The notes: generated by a model from the letters alone, not told the origin. Numbered from the stretch's first letter, positions 35,652 to 47,100 are shown. The stretch is DNA of 64,000 bases from Megasphaera vaginalis (ex Bordigoni et al. 2020) (GCF_900240295.1 NZ_OEQB01000002.1:124001-188000), one strand, 5' to 3'. Numbers and translations: made by a program.

Positions 35652-36518
35652 ATGAAGATAAACAAAGTAAGCGCGGCTTTGGCCGTGACAACCGTATGCT
35701 TCGCCGTTTCCGCCGCCGCTCCCGCTGCGGCGCGGACCGTCGATATCGGCAGTCTGATCCTGGCCCAGCTCAAGGAAGCCAATCCGCTGACGCAAATCAC
35801 GCAGTCGGCGGCGGATAACGGTTCGACGTCGACGACGGCGCCGGCGACGTCCGCGCCGGATCCGCAGGCCGCGGAGGTGACGAAGGTCCCTGCCGTGCCG
35901 GAAGAAAAACCGAATCATCTGGAAATGGTGCTTGTCTTGGACCGCAGCGGTTCCATGGGCGGGCTGGAAAGCGATACGATCGGCGGTTTCAATTCCATGA
36001 TCGAAAAGGAACGGAAACTCGCCGTCGATGCCAATGTAACGACGGTGCTGTTCAATAACCATGCAGAAACGGTGTATGACAGAGCTAAGCTTGCCGATGT
36101 CAAGACGATGACCGATAAGGATTATCAGGTCGGCGGTATGACGGCTCTTTACGATGCCGTCGGCACGACGATACATACGGTGGAAAAGACGGCGGGCATT
36201 GCCGATAAAGGTAATAAAGTGCTTTTCGTGATCATTACGGACGGATTGGAAAACAGCAGCAAAGAATATACGCAGGATGCGGTCAAGCGCATGATTTCCG
36301 ACAAGAAGGAAAAGGACGGCTGGGAATTTATTTTCTTAGGCGCCAATATCGACGCGGAAGCGGAAGCGCAGAAGATCGGCATTACGCAGGACAAAGCGGC
36401 CACGTACACGAACAACAGTGAAGGCGTTCGCGCCAACTATGCGGCTGTCGCCGAGCTGGCGCATTCTCTTGCTTATCATCGTGCCATTACGCCCAATTGG
36501 AAAAATAACATTAAATGA
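35652..36518 (+). CDS. Exported von Willebrand factor A-domain protein
   Basis: 288 residues. Signal peptide (cleavage near AAPAAA, about residue 27), a Thr/Ala/Pro-rich linker (about 50-85), and a VWA domain with the metal-ion-dependent adhesion site: DRSGSMG (Asp97), a Thr in GGMTALYDAVG and the downstream Asp in VIITDGLEN. There is no C-terminal membrane anchor or barrel. The form is close to small VWA proteins of unknown ligand. AAGGAG precedes the ATG. Its neighbours (barnase/barstar) do not suggest a common pathway. Confidence 0.88.
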   Translation: MKINKVSAALAVTTVCFAVSAAAPAAARTVDIGSLILAQLKEANPLTQITQSAADNGSTSTTAPATSAPDPQAAEVTKVPAVPEEKPNHLEMVLVLDRSGSMGGLESDTIGGFNSMIEKERKLAVDANVTTVLFNNHAETVYDRAKLADVKTMTDKDYQVGGMTALYDAVGTTIHTVEKTAGIADKGNKVLFVIITDGLENSSKEYTQDAVKRMISDKKEKDGWEFIFLGANIDAEAEAQKIGITQDKAATYTNNSEGVRANYAAVAELAHSLAYHRAITPNWKNNIK

Positions 36519-36662
36519 AAAAATCGGTTCCGCGACGCACGGCATGCCCTTATCGTGGATGACGCGGACAGAAGAGACGGCCAATATGAGCAAGCCGTCT
36601 CTTTCCGCGCGGCCGGCGGATAAGGCGTCGCTGTTCGGAACAGTACCGAAAGGAGGACGTTC

Positions 36663-37124
36663 GTGAAACGGATTATTACGTATGCTCTCATCGCCTTTGT
36701 CGCTCTTTTCGTTTTGGCCGGCTGCGGCAAAAGCAATGATGCGGCTGCCGCCAAACCGGCGTCTGCGGCAAAGCAGCAAGTCAGCGTGGAAGAACGGGGA
36801 ACGTATACCGATAAGGATCATGTCGCCGCGTATATTCACGCCTATAAAAAGCTGCCGTCCAACTATATTACGAAAAAAGAGGCGCAAGCGCTGGGCTGGA
36901 AAGATAAGGGAACCTTGGATACGGTGGCGCCGGGCAAGAGTATCGGCGGCGACCGCTACGGGAACTATGAAAAAGCCGTTCCCGACAAGCAAGGCCGTAC
37001 TTGGCGGGAATGCGATATCGATTACGTCAAAGGCAATCGCGGCGCCAAGCGTATCGTCTATTCCAATGACGGGCTGATTTATTATTCTGCCGACCATTAT
37101 AAGGATTTTCAGCAGTTATATTGA
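36663..37124 (+). CDS. Barnase-type guanyl-preferring ribonuclease, lipoprotein
   Basis: 153 residues. A lipoprotein signal with lipobox L-A-G-C (Cys21), a short linker, then a full barnase domain: LPSNYITKKEAQALGW, VAPGKSIGGDRYGN, RTWRECDIDY, AKRIVYSNDG and SADHYKDF. The catalytic base Glu116, Arg130 and the general acid His145 align with barnase Glu73, Arg87 and His102. It cleaves single-stranded RNA. Known barnases are secreted; this one should be lipid-anchored at the cell envelope. GTG start; GGAGG lies 6-7 bases before it. The inhibitor gene follows 12 bases later. Confidence 0.95.
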   Translation: MKRIITYALIAFVALFVLAGCGKSNDAAAAKPASAAKQQVSVEERGTYTDKDHVAAYIHAYKKLPSNYITKKEAQALGWKDKGTLDTVAPGKSIGGDRYGNYEKAVPDKQGRTWRECDIDYVKGNRGAKRIVYSNDGLIYYSADHYKDFQQLY

Positions 37125-37136
37125 GGAGAGTCAGCG

Positions 37137-37406
37137 ATGAACGAATACCTGATAGACGCGGAGCGAATGAAGACAAAAGACGAGGCGCATCATTACTTGC
37201 AGCGTCTCTTCGCCTTTCCGGACTATTACGGCGCCAATCTGGACGCTTTACACGATCTGCTCGGCGAAATCGGCGAGGAAACGCTTCTCAAAGTGCCGCG
37301 CAAGTTGGCTGACGAAGCGTATTTGTCTGCTTATGGCGCAGCGATGCTGCAGGTTTTCCTGGCCGCCGCTGCTGAGAACGAGTTTTTAACGGTGCAGCTG
37401 GTATAG
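37137..37406 (+). CDS. Barstar-family ribonuclease inhibitor
   Basis: 89 residues: MNEYLIDAERMKTKDEAHHYLQ, then the barstar core FAFPDYYGANLDALHDLLGEI with the acidic helix (Asp/Glu residues that plug the barnase active site), ending in a hydrophobic strand. There is no signal peptide, so it acts in the cytoplasm to neutralise barnase before export. It is cotranscribed directly behind the nuclease. Confidence 0.95.
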   Translation: MNEYLIDAERMKTKDEAHHYLQRLFAFPDYYGANLDALHDLLGEIGEETLLKVPRKLADEAYLSAYGAAMLQVFLAAAAENEFLTVQLV

Positions 37407-37471
37407 ACTGCGCGAAATCCGGTCGGGATGGTCATCCTGCCGGTTTGTTGGAGCGAAAGGAGAGGTTGCTG

Positions 37472-37669
37472 ATGAAATGTCCGCGATGCGGCAAGCCGGT
37501 TCCGCCAGGTGCAAAGACCTGCCCTTATTGCGGCGCGCCGTTGCCGCCGCCGGGCAGCCGCAAGGAAGAGGAGATGCCGAGCGTATCGGCAAAGACGACG
37601 GGAATCGGTGTTGCCGTCGTTATCGTCGTTGTGCTTGCCGCTGTTGCCGCTTTTGTACTGCTGCGCTGA
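37472..37669 (+). CDS. Small zinc-ribbon single-TM protein
   Basis: 65 residues: N-terminal zinc ribbon MKCPRCGKPVPPGAKTCPYCG (two CxxC pairs), a Pro-rich hinge, and one C-terminal membrane helix (IGVAVVIVVVLAAVAAFVLL) ending with a single Arg. Tail-anchored or N-in topology is expected, with the ribbon in the cytoplasm. Function unknown. AAAGGAG precedes the ATG. Confidence 0.8.
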   Translation: MKCPRCGKPVPPGAKTCPYCGAPLPPPGSRKEEEMPSVSAKTTGIGVAVVIVVVLAAVAAFVLLR

Positions 37670-37684
37670 ACGGAAAAGAATACA

Positions 37685-37724
37685 AAAAAGGAAGACTGCG
37701 GTCTCAAAGCAGTCTTCCTTTTTT
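37685..37724. terminator. Bidirectional terminator
   Basis: Arms AAAAAGGAAGACTGC and GCAGTCTTCCTTTTT around a 9-base loop, between the zinc-ribbon gene (plus) and the exported basic protein (minus). Confidence 0.92.
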
Positions 37725-37731
37725 GTATCTG

Positions 37732-38309
37732 TCAGAACAGCCAACCCAATATTTTTCTGGCAACGTCGGCTCCCATTTTAGCCGCTTTGATGCCGGCCTT
37801 GGCCGGCGCCGTTTTTGCATCAATCCCTTTTTGGATAGCCTTTTTGGCGATTTTTCCGGCTGCATGATTGGCCTTTTTTCTTGTTCTCTCGGCGATTTTG
37901 GTATCCTTACCGTTTTTCTTCGTTTTCGCGGCGCCTTCATTACGGCAGATCGGGATGTGGTCTCTTGCTTATCGTCGCGACGCCCCTGAACGCCTCTTTC
38001 GCCGGCTAAGCCCGCGTCGGCGCGGAGCGGTCGCGTACTTGCTGCGGTCCCTGTCGGGACCGGATGCGGCGCCGTGTTGAACCGGTCGGCAATGGCGGGA
38101 GCGGGATGGATGTTATATTCATAAACAGGTGTTGCCGGTGTTTTTTTCGTTTGTTCTATGGCAAGCTCTTGCCGTAAATTCATTCTTTCCCGCAGAGACG
38201 GGAAAGAATGCTGCGCTTGCTCTTCCTGCATCGCTGCCGGCGTCGCGGCGGCCAGGAGAGGCAGCGGCGTGCTCAGCAACAGAAAAAGAGGGATGATGGC
38301 TTTGTTCAT
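37732..38309 (-). pseudogene. Exported Ala/Lys-rich protein, frameshifted near its middle
   Basis: The frame starts with a good signal peptide (MNKAIIPLFLLLSTPLPLLA) and reads to about 37950. From there the same frame becomes an unlikely Arg/Pro-rich string that runs through the terminator hairpin to 37704. A shifted frame gives an ordinary amphipathic Ala/Lys-rich C-terminus (IAKKAIQKGIDAKTAPAKAG ... VARKILGWLF) and stops at 37732-37734, just before the terminator. The shift lies around 37935-37965. The protein itself is unknown to me; the intact form would be about 190 residues. Confidence 0.65.
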
Positions 38310-38464
38310 GATAGATCCTTTCCCATAACAAATGCCGGAACGTACCGGACAGACGACGGCGTAAGCGGTGCTCGAACCGACATACTATTGTTATAGTATA
38401 TATACTGGGACTATGAAAATGCAAGTATTTCATAGAGGATGAACCCCGCTTTTTTAGTATGGCG

Positions 38465-38530
38465 AACAAGAGCATCTCGCCGCGATCGCGATATAGACCG
38501 TAGAATTCGCGCGGCGAGATGCTCTTGTTT
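38465..38530. repeat. 20-bp perfect inverted repeat
   Basis: Arms at about 38465-38484 and 38510-38529 are exact reverse complements (AACAAGAGCATCTCGCCGCG) around a 25-base loop. It lies 30 bases beyond the stop of the minus-strand gene that follows and may act as its terminator, but the arms are longer and the T-run less direct than in the other terminators here. The surrounding 38310-38556 shows no gene. Confidence 0.7.
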
Positions 38531-38556
38531 TACATACATGACAGCTGAATTTGAAA

Positions 38557-39045
38557 TTATCTTGTCTGAAAGAACGGCAACTTCTGTGCACTTTCATCCT
38601 TTTTTTCGTTTTTTTGCTTTTCCTTCAGCTTTTTTTCGTTTTCCTTATGTTGATCATTTTTTTTCAGATCGGTCTTGTTCGTCTGTCGATACTTATCATC
38701 TTTCGTGGCAACCGTATAAGACCGATTTTCTTTTCCCTCGCTGCGGCTGAGTTGGCCGGCGTTGTCGTTCCGGGTACGCGTGGCGACATGGGAGGACGGC
38801 GCCGTCTTGTTCGTACGGCCTGCTTGATCATGGCGATTCGTCGCTGGTTCTTTCTGCGCCGTGTCGTTGTCTTTTTTCTGATCGGCATTTCCATCTCGAT
38901 AGGAGTAGGACCGGTTATCAGGCGAAACGACGGCTCGATTATTGCCGCTGTTCCATTCCGGTGAAGTCGGAGCCGCCGTGTCGGCTGCGTAGAGCGGCGC
39001 GGTCATCATCATTAACGCAACTAAAGGCGCCCATATTTTTTTCAT
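38557..39045 (-). CDS. Exported, highly charged protein of unknown function
   Basis: 162 residues. Signal peptide MKKIWAPLVALMMMTAPLYA ending at an A-x-A site, then a low-complexity hydrophilic chain rich in Asn, Asp, Lys, Arg and Thr, with a strongly charged C-terminal third (KKNDQHKENEKKLKEKQKNE). Probably disordered, periplasmic or secreted. It resembles the neighbouring broken exported protein in composition only. I do not recognise a family. Confidence 0.65.
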   Translation of the reverse strand: MKKIWAPLVALMMMTAPLYAADTAAPTSPEWNSGNNRAVVSPDNRSYSYRDGNADQKKDNDTAQKEPATNRHDQAGRTNKTAPSSHVATRTRNDNAGQLSRSEGKENRSYTVATKDDKYRQTNKTDLKKNDQHKENEKKLKEKQKNEKKDESAQKLPFFQTR

Positions 39046-39319
39046 GATGCAAACCTTCTTGTAAGAATGGGTTTATTCTAGCACGAAAGGAGACGGTTTT
39101 ACAGCGAAAACGACGATTTACTCCAAGGTGTGAAAAGGTTGTAACAATAGACGTGAGATCGACAAGAATCTGTCATACAAGCCTCGCCGGTAAATAGCGG
39201 ATAAAGGCGTATCTTCTTCTTGCGGAAAATCGGCTGTCAGTGTTTGCCATGAAGGGAAGATAATGCTATGATGAAATGGAAATCAAACTTGCATCCGGAT
39301 AAACAGGGGGGAATGGATT

Positions 39320-40486
39320 ATGTTTAATCTTTATATACCGACAAAGGTGCTGTTTGGCTGCGGGCAGCTGAACAATCTCCACAAGCAGACGATGCCGGGG
39401 AAAAAAGCGTTGATCGTCGTGTCGAACGGGAAATCGGTAAAAGTCAACGGCTATCTTTCACGGACGGAAGAACAGCTTCATCAAGCCGGTGCGGAGACGT
39501 TTTTGTTTGATAAGATTGAAGCGAATCCGCTGCATACGACGGTTACTGCCGGGGGCCATTACGCGGCGCAGGTAAAAGCCGATTTTCTGGTCGCCCTCGG
39601 CGGCGGCAGCGTGCTTGACGCGGCCAAGGGGATTGCCGTCGTCGCCGCCAACGGCGGCGATGTTTGGGATTATGTTACCAACGGTACGGGAAAGGGCAAA
39701 GCCATTGCCGCGAAACCGCTGCCGATCCTGGCCATACCGACGACGGCGGGAACCGGTTCGGAAACGGATATGGGCGGCGTCATTACCAACAGGGAAACAC
39801 GTGAAAAAACGCCGATCAAGGATCTCTCCCTGTTTCCGCAGGTCGCTGTCATTGATCCCGAGCTGATGCTTACGGTGCCGCCGCGATTCACGGCGTATCA
39901 GGGATTTGATGCGCTGTTTCACAATATTGAAGGCTATATCGCCAATAAAGCCAGTGACATGAGCGAAATGATCGCCTTGACGGCGATTGAACATCTTGCC
40001 GCCTATTTGCCGCGAGCCGTTGCCGACGGCACTGATTTGGAAGCGCGGGAAAAGGTGGCCTTTGCCAGTTATCTCGGCGGCGTCGAAATGGTCGTCTGCT
40101 CGACTGTCAGCGAACACTCGCTGGAGCATTCGCTCTCCGCGTTTCATCAGGAACTGCCGCACGGCGCAGGCCTGATTATGCTCAGTGAAGCCTACTTTAC
40201 CTATTTTATCGAACACCATGCCTGTGATGAACGATTTGTCCGGCTGGCGAAGGCCTTGGGAAAGGTCGATGCCGCCGTTCCGACAGACTTCATCAGCGCC
40301 TTGAAGACGTTGCAGCAAGCTTGCGGTGTTGCCGAGCTCAAGATGTCCGATTACGGCATCGTACCCGATGAATTCCCGGAAATGGCACGCATTGCGAAAT
40401 CGGCCATGGCCTTTTTATTCGCCTCCGACCGTATTCCCTTATCCGAGGCGGATGTCGTCGAAATCTACGAAAACGCGTATCGATAA
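39320..40486 (+). CDS. Iron-containing alcohol dehydrogenase
   Basis: 388 residues, group III NAD(P)-dependent dehydrogenase of the butanol/1,3-propanediol family. LVALGGGSVLDAAKGIAVV binds the cofactor, IPTTAGTGSETDMGGVI is the family signature, and the metal ligands sit in GFDALFHNIEGY, SEHSLEHSLSAFHQELPHGAGL (His-rich). The position of the first metal ligand (QGFDALFH, where Fe-ADHs have D-AL-HA-E) is typical. The physiological substrate is an aldehyde or alcohol not specified by the sequence. It stands alone between terminators. Confidence 0.92.
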   Translation: MFNLYIPTKVLFGCGQLNNLHKQTMPGKKALIVVSNGKSVKVNGYLSRTEEQLHQAGAETFLFDKIEANPLHTTVTAGGHYAAQVKADFLVALGGGSVLDAAKGIAVVAANGGDVWDYVTNGTGKGKAIAAKPLPILAIPTTAGTGSETDMGGVITNRETREKTPIKDLSLFPQVAVIDPELMLTVPPRFTAYQGFDALFHNIEGYIANKASDMSEMIALTAIEHLAAYLPRAVADGTDLEAREKVAFASYLGGVEMVVCSTVSEHSLEHSLSAFHQELPHGAGLIMLSEAYFTYFIEHHACDERFVRLAKALGKVDAAVPTDFISALKTLQQACGVAELKMSDYGIVPDEFPEMARIAKSAMAFLFASDRIPLSEADVVEIYENAYR

Positions 40487-40551
40487 ACGGGAGAAGTGAT
40501 GACAAAAACGGTCTCGATGCCGGGTGTACCGTCAATAGAATAGCGATAAAG

Positions 40552-40579
40552 AAAAAAGCCTCCGTACGGGGGCTTTTTT
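40552..40579 (+). terminator. Terminator of the alcohol dehydrogenase gene
   Basis: A-run, GCCTCC, loop GTAC, GGGGGC and a run of T; works in both directions. Confidence 0.9.
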
Positions 40580-41130
40580 CCTTATACAAAATATGCAATT
40601 AAGCGGTACTGTGATTACCGGTGAAAATGAATAAATATGTAAATGATCGGTGTGGCTATATAGATGCGTCCGGCCGACATCGGTCAGGTAAAGACGGTGC
40701 GAACTGATGAAAAAAAGAAAGTTTTCTGTTGGCAAGGCATTTACAGTGGAAGCATAGACACTGTCATTTTCTTTAAGTCGATAAGACAAAAACGGGGCGG
40801 CGGGAGCATTGGGGTATCGATGCGGTTTGGCGATATATTATTAAAATATGAAACATGTAACATTATTTAAGCTAATATTCGTGGTTAATACATAAGATTA
40901 ATGCAATGGTACATTGTAAATTGATTATAAATTATAAAAAATATATTGCATTTTGAATGTGTAATGTGGCAAAATTTAGTCTGTAATGTTATATTGCGAG
41001 GACATAGCGTACAGGGAGGGATAAAAGGAAGAAATACTTACTTGCAAAAGCGAAAAAGAGCATGACTACCGGATTTTCGGACACTGGCAAGTTTTAGTAT
41101 TTTTGACCCTTTATCTGAAGGAGGAAAAGA
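40580..41130 (+). other. Gene-free region upstream of the giant adhesin
   Basis: About 550 bases without a convincing gene. The right half is very AT-rich. TGTTATATT (about 40987-40995) could be an extended -10 for the adhesin, leaving a leader of about 125 bases; no strong -35 or operator is evident. No RNA structure was recognised. Confidence 0.35.
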
Positions 41131-44100
41131 ATGAATAAGATTTACAAAGTAATGTGGAGTAAGGTTAAAAATTGCTATGTAGTCGTTTCGGAAATGACAG
41201 GGATTGCGAAAAATCGGGGGAGGGGGGTAAGAGCCTCTAAACCCGCTCTGGGAGCGGTTTTTGCGGCTTTTATGCTGACCGTGGCTCCTGTCGGCGTACA
41301 TGCAGCGCCGGCGACGAATCCTGCGGGAGAGGGGCCAGGCGTGGCCATTGGTACAGGTTCCTCTTCCAATCAGGCTTCATCAGTGGCTGTCGGAAATACG
41401 GCAGTAACCACAGGAGCGCAGGCATTGGCAGTCGGTTACCAGAATACGGCAGGGAGCATGAATGCTGTAGCCGTAGGAACCAGCAACAATGCATCACAAG
41501 GAAACGCTGTGGCCATCGGCGTGAAGAATACGGCGTCAGGTAGTAGCAGCGTAGCTCTGGGACAGTCAAATACGACGAGCGGTGTATCCAGCGTCGCCGT
41601 CGGCAACAGTAATCAGACTAAGGCACAAAATGATTACGCCTTTGGCGCAGGAAATATCATCACGGGCACGACGTCCTATGCGCTGGGAAATGCCAATAAA
41701 ATCGGGTCGAATAACGCTTATGCCATTGGTGAAAATAATGTAAATACCGGTCTTCGTGCAACGACGGTTGGGAATAGCAATAAGGCGGGCGGGCAGGATG
41801 GCTTCGCAGCCGGTTATAATAATGTGATTGGCTCTACTTCTAAAAATGCCGTGACTATCGGAAACGGAGCGAGAGTGGGAGCGACCAGCGGGTCGGGAAC
41901 GGTCGATTCGACGACGGGTTTGGTTACAGGGACTTACAATGGTGAAGTGGATGCTACAGGTGGCGTGGCTGTCGGAAATGCAGCGAATGTAATGGCTAAA
42001 AACGGCATGGCTTTGGGCGTATCCAGCAGTGCGACTGTTGACGACGGTGTGGCACTGGGAAGCAATGCTGTGGCAAATCGTGCAGCAGCAACCACAGATA
42101 GCAAAAATATCGGTTATGATTTTGGAACAGGCAAGGCTTCTACGATAAATAACGGAATTTGGAAGTCTAATAAAGGGGCTGTATCCGTAGGAAATGGTGC
42201 TGGAGTAACCCGCCAGATTACGAGCGTGGCAGCAGGCACGAATGACACGGATGCGGTCAATGTGGCACAGTTGAAAGGGATTTCCAACGGTTATTTCCAT
42301 GTCAATACGACGAATACCGGCGTGGCGGCAGTAGGGAATAATTTGGGCACATTAACAGCTACAGCAGGAGCAGGTGGAATGTATTCCGTTGCTGCCGGTG
42401 TGAATGCGAAAGTACAGCAGGCAGCCGATAACGGCGTGGCTGTGGGTTATAATACGAATGCTCAGGCGGCGAACACCGTTGCTATCGGAAGTGGCGCAAG
42501 TGCATCTGCTACCGGCGTATCCGGTGTATCCGTCGGTGCCGCCAGCAGTGTGACAAAAGAAGGCGGCGTGGCGCTGGGGAGTGGCTCTGTAGCCGATCGC
42601 GCAGCCGGTTATTCCGTGTATGATCCTCTCAGCAAAAAAGTTATTACTGACGAAGCAAGCATCGCGGCCGCAATGGGAAAGACAGCACAATTGAATACGA
42701 CCAATGATAATATCGCTACTGCCCAAGATAATTATGATAAGGCAAAGGCGACTTACGAATCGACTAATGCCGCCGCAGATAAAACAGCAATGGATAAAGC
42801 GCTCGCAGCCTTAAATGCGGCAAAGACAGCGAAAGCGGCCCTCCTATCCCCGTATCAGTCTGTTTCGGGCGCCGTATCGGTCGGGAAATCCGGCGTCACC
42901 CGCCAAATCATCAATGTAGCAGCAGGCAGCGCCGATACGGATGCAGTGAATGTGGCGCAGCTGAAAGCGGCGCAGGCGCATTTTTACGGAGTGAACTCCA
43001 CAGACAGCACCAAAGGGAACTATAACGGAAACGGTGCGAAGGGAGAAAATGCATTGGCTGCAGGCGTAGAGGCCGCTGCAAATACAAAAAATTCCATAGC
43101 CATAGGAAATAAAGCACAAGTCTTGGGAAATGGTGGTAATGCTACTGGAACCAGCAGTATTGCTATCGGAGATAATGCCCTCATTACAACTAATGGACTT
43201 GATTTAACGAGCATTGCCATGGGTAAAAATGCAAAAGTTTTAAATGGCAGCGGGAAACAGGAAAAAGCGTTAAGCTTCATGCCAGATAACTATGCGTCTG
43301 GTAATCTTCCTATTAATGCGGATAAGTCAGCCGGCGGTATTGCCATCGGTACAAATTCGTTTGCCCGTACGGCCAGCATCCAGATTGGTTCGCATACTTT
43401 TGACGGATATACCATGGGCGGTACGGTGATTGATAACACGTCGCAAGCAAATATTGTGGGCATGACGACTATTGGTACGAATACGTACAATAAGGGTGCC
43501 TTGGCCAATATGTATGGTGCATACTCTGTTATCAGCGGAGACTTTACCGGTGCAGGTGGTTTCAACAGTTACTTCTATGGTTCTCAAAATTTCGGGGCCA
43601 ATGTGGTCGGCTCCTTGAATAGTATCCGGTCTGCAGGGAAGAGTACCTCTAGCGGTATTGCCAATAGTATCGTTGGCTTAGCAAATATTACTGAGAATGC
43701 GAATGGAGCACTTATTTACGGTGCAGGAAATAAAATCAGTAATTCTGTGAGATCAATTGATGGTGTTAATACCTTAACAAGCTTATTGACTGTTGATGAC
43801 ATGTCCGATGTTTTACGGCAAGGGATTCAAAATTCTGATGGTGGCGGTGCGACGTTGGCCATCGGTGGCGGAAATACAGCGGATTATACACAGGCCTCCC
43901 AGATGATCGGTGTCAACAATACATTGAAGGGGGCAAGCGAATCGGTCAGCAAGTTCAATATGCTTGACGGTTTTAAGAACACGGCAACGAATGTAACCCA
44001 TGTGACTGTCGTCGGTTCCCAAAATAAGGTGGAAGAGGGGACATCCGATATCCTCATTGGCGACAATCATACTGTAACGGGAACAAATGCCAACAATATC

Positions 44101-47100
44101 ATTCTCGGCAGTGCCGATACGGATGCAGCTAAGGCGGCGATTAACGGCGTCAGCGAAACGGTCAGCATCGGTCATAATTCTGTGGCGTCTGCCAATAAAG
44201 CCATTGCCATCGGTACGGGAAATAAAGTGACTGCCGAAGGTTCCGGAGCCATCGGTGATCCGAATACAGTCAGCGGAACCGGTTCCTATGTACTGGGCAA
44301 TGATAATACAGTGACAACAAAGAATGCGTTCGTCTTGGGCAACAAGGTCACAACGACAGCCGATAATTCCGTGTTCCTTGGTGACAGCTCTGCGTATGTA
44401 GCAAGCGGTGACACGACGAAAGGAATAGATAAGACCTATACAAGTGATACAGTGGCAGGAAATACCGTCAACTTTGCCGGCGGGGATAAAGTAGTCGGCG
44501 TTGTATCTGTCGGTTCTGCCGATCAGACGCGCCGTATCCAGAACGTGGCGCCGGGACTGATCAGCGCAACCTCCACCGATGCTATCAACGGCAGCCAGCT
44601 CAATGCGGTGGTAACCGGATTAAACAATTCCGTTGATGCGGCAAAGGCCCACTATTACAGCGTAAATGATATGGACGCTGCGCTTAAGAATTTGGGCAAT
44701 TACGACAATGACGGGGCGCAGGGCATTGCGTCCATCGTGGCAGGCCTCGGTTCTTCTGTCAAAGTGGGAAGCAACCAATTTCAGGGAGCGACAGCCAGCG
44801 TATTTGGTACATTGAATACAGTAGATGCTTCTACGGGTGGAACTTTTGATGGCGTGGCCAACAGCATCGTCGGTGTGGCCAATACGACGAAGAATGCCAA
44901 TGCAGCCCTCATCTTTGGCGCAGGCAATCTTATTACGAATTCTTACGGAGATGTAAGTCTTGATACAAGCGCGTTAGATACAAGCACGCCGGAAAGATTG
45001 ACGGCATCACTGGCGGCAGCCGTGAAGGATAGCGGCGGAGATGTGCTGGTAATCGGCGGAGCGAACGCAGTAGACAATGGACAGTTCTCACAGGTGACAG
45101 GTATCGGGAATAAACTGACGGGCAAAACAACTGCAAGCCAGTACAATTCCATTACCGGTTCAAAGAATGAAGCGACAAATGTGCAGCATGTCACCGTGAT
45201 GGGCTCTGAAAATAATGTGACAAATACGACGGGCACCCTTGTTCTTGGGGATAAGAGGACATTGACAGGCGCGGACGGAAGCATCGTCCTTGGCTCTTCT
45301 GCAAGCGGATTGACGACCAGTGTCAAGAATGCAGTAGCGATCGGCACAGACGCGAATGTGGCGACGGAAGGCGGCGTGGCGCTCGGAGCGAACTCGGTCG
45401 CTGCCATAAATAAAGGGGTGGCAGGATATGACCCCCTGACAGGAACCGTATCCACTAATACAGGGGAAACATGGAAATCGACAGCAGCTGCTGTTTCGGT
45501 AGGTGACGCAGCAAAGCAGATTACCCGCCAGATTACCAATGTGGCAGCAGGTACAGCAGACAGCGATGCTGTCAATGTGGCACAGCTGAAAGCGGTTAAA
45601 ACGGCAGTGGATACGGCAGTAGAGGGAAGCAAGATCCATTTCTTCTCTGCAAAGGGTAGCAGCAGTGAAGCAAATTATAATAATGATGGTGCTACCGGTG
45701 ACCGTGCTTTGGCAGTTGGCGCAGGTGCCAAGGCGGAAGGTTTGAAAGCGATAGCGCTTACCGGTGGGACGGCGAAAGGTGATTTCTCTTTTGCCGTAGG
45801 AAATGGTGCAACTGCAAATGGCTGGGGCGCTGTTGCGATTGGGGCCGGTACGTTAGCTGAACAACAGGGGACCGTGGCGCTTGGACATGGTGCAAAAGCA
45901 TATAGCCTTGAATCGGTTGCTTTAGGCTATAATACGCAGGCAGGTGCGCCTGCCGGACAGCCGGGGGCTGGAAATGAAGCGCAGACTGCCATGGGCAGCG
46001 GTACAATCGCTACCGGTGGAGCGGCGACTGCATTCGGCTTTGAATCCGTGGCCAGCGGAGCTCATGCCATTGCCGGCGGTGATCAGGCTAAGGCAAGCGG
46101 TCAGGATTCCGTAGCATTAGGAAAAGGAACGGAAGCGTCCGGTACATGGTCTGTAGCCTTAGGGAATGATACGAAGGCTACTAATAATTGGTCAACTGCC
46201 ATGGGGGTTGAAACGACTGCTTCCGGAGAAAGTTCCACAGCCATGGGGGTTGCAACACTTGCCTCTGGAGTTGCTTCTACAGCGATGGGAAGCGCGACAC
46301 AGGCGACCGGCGCCGGTTCCACGGCAATGGGCGGCAGCACGATTGCAGCTGGCAAATTGTCTTTGGCAAGCGGCGCAAAATCACAAGCCAATGGGGATTA
46401 TTCTACCGCTATGGGATTTAGCAGTCAGGCAAATGCAAAGAACAGCGCTGCCGTTTCCGGCGGCATTGTGGAAGAAACTGCGGAAAATTCCGTAGCTATG
46501 GGGAAAGATGCAAAAGCGATCGTGGCAGATACAGTGGCATTGGGAAGCGGTTCTGTGGCATCTACTGAAAAAGGTAAGGTTGGCTATGATGTTTTCGGTG
46601 TTGATCATTCCAATGATACCGATGGTGTATGGAAATCTACGGCGAACGCTATTTCTGTCGGCGACGCGGCAAATCAGATTACCCGTCAGATTACCGGTGT
46701 GGCAGCAGGTACAGAAGATACTGATGCTGTCAATGTAGCACAGTTAAAGGCACTGGAAAAGAAGACTAATGAGGCTGCCTCAGCGTCACAGAAGCATACT
46801 TCCGTGACGGCAGGAAAGAATATTTCTGTACAAGCGGGAGTGAATGCACAAGGTGGGGCTAATTATGAGATCAGCCTGAATAAAAATATTGATCTGGGAA
46901 CCGACGGCAGCATCAAAGCCGGAAACACGATCATCAATCAGGACGGCGTCATGACGAATACGGTCAACGCGACAACGGTAAAAGCCGGAGATACGACGAT
47001 AAATACTAACGGTATGACCATTACAGGCGGACCGACGATCACCAAGACTACGGTGGACATGAATAATCAGCAGATTCATAACGTGGCAGCCGGCACGTCC

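Noticed and set aside
41300-47000. CRISPR-like or tandem-repeat array within the adhesin gene
   Set aside because: The periodicity is the 14-residue YadA head repeat and neck motifs in an open frame, with no constant spacer/repeat lengths.
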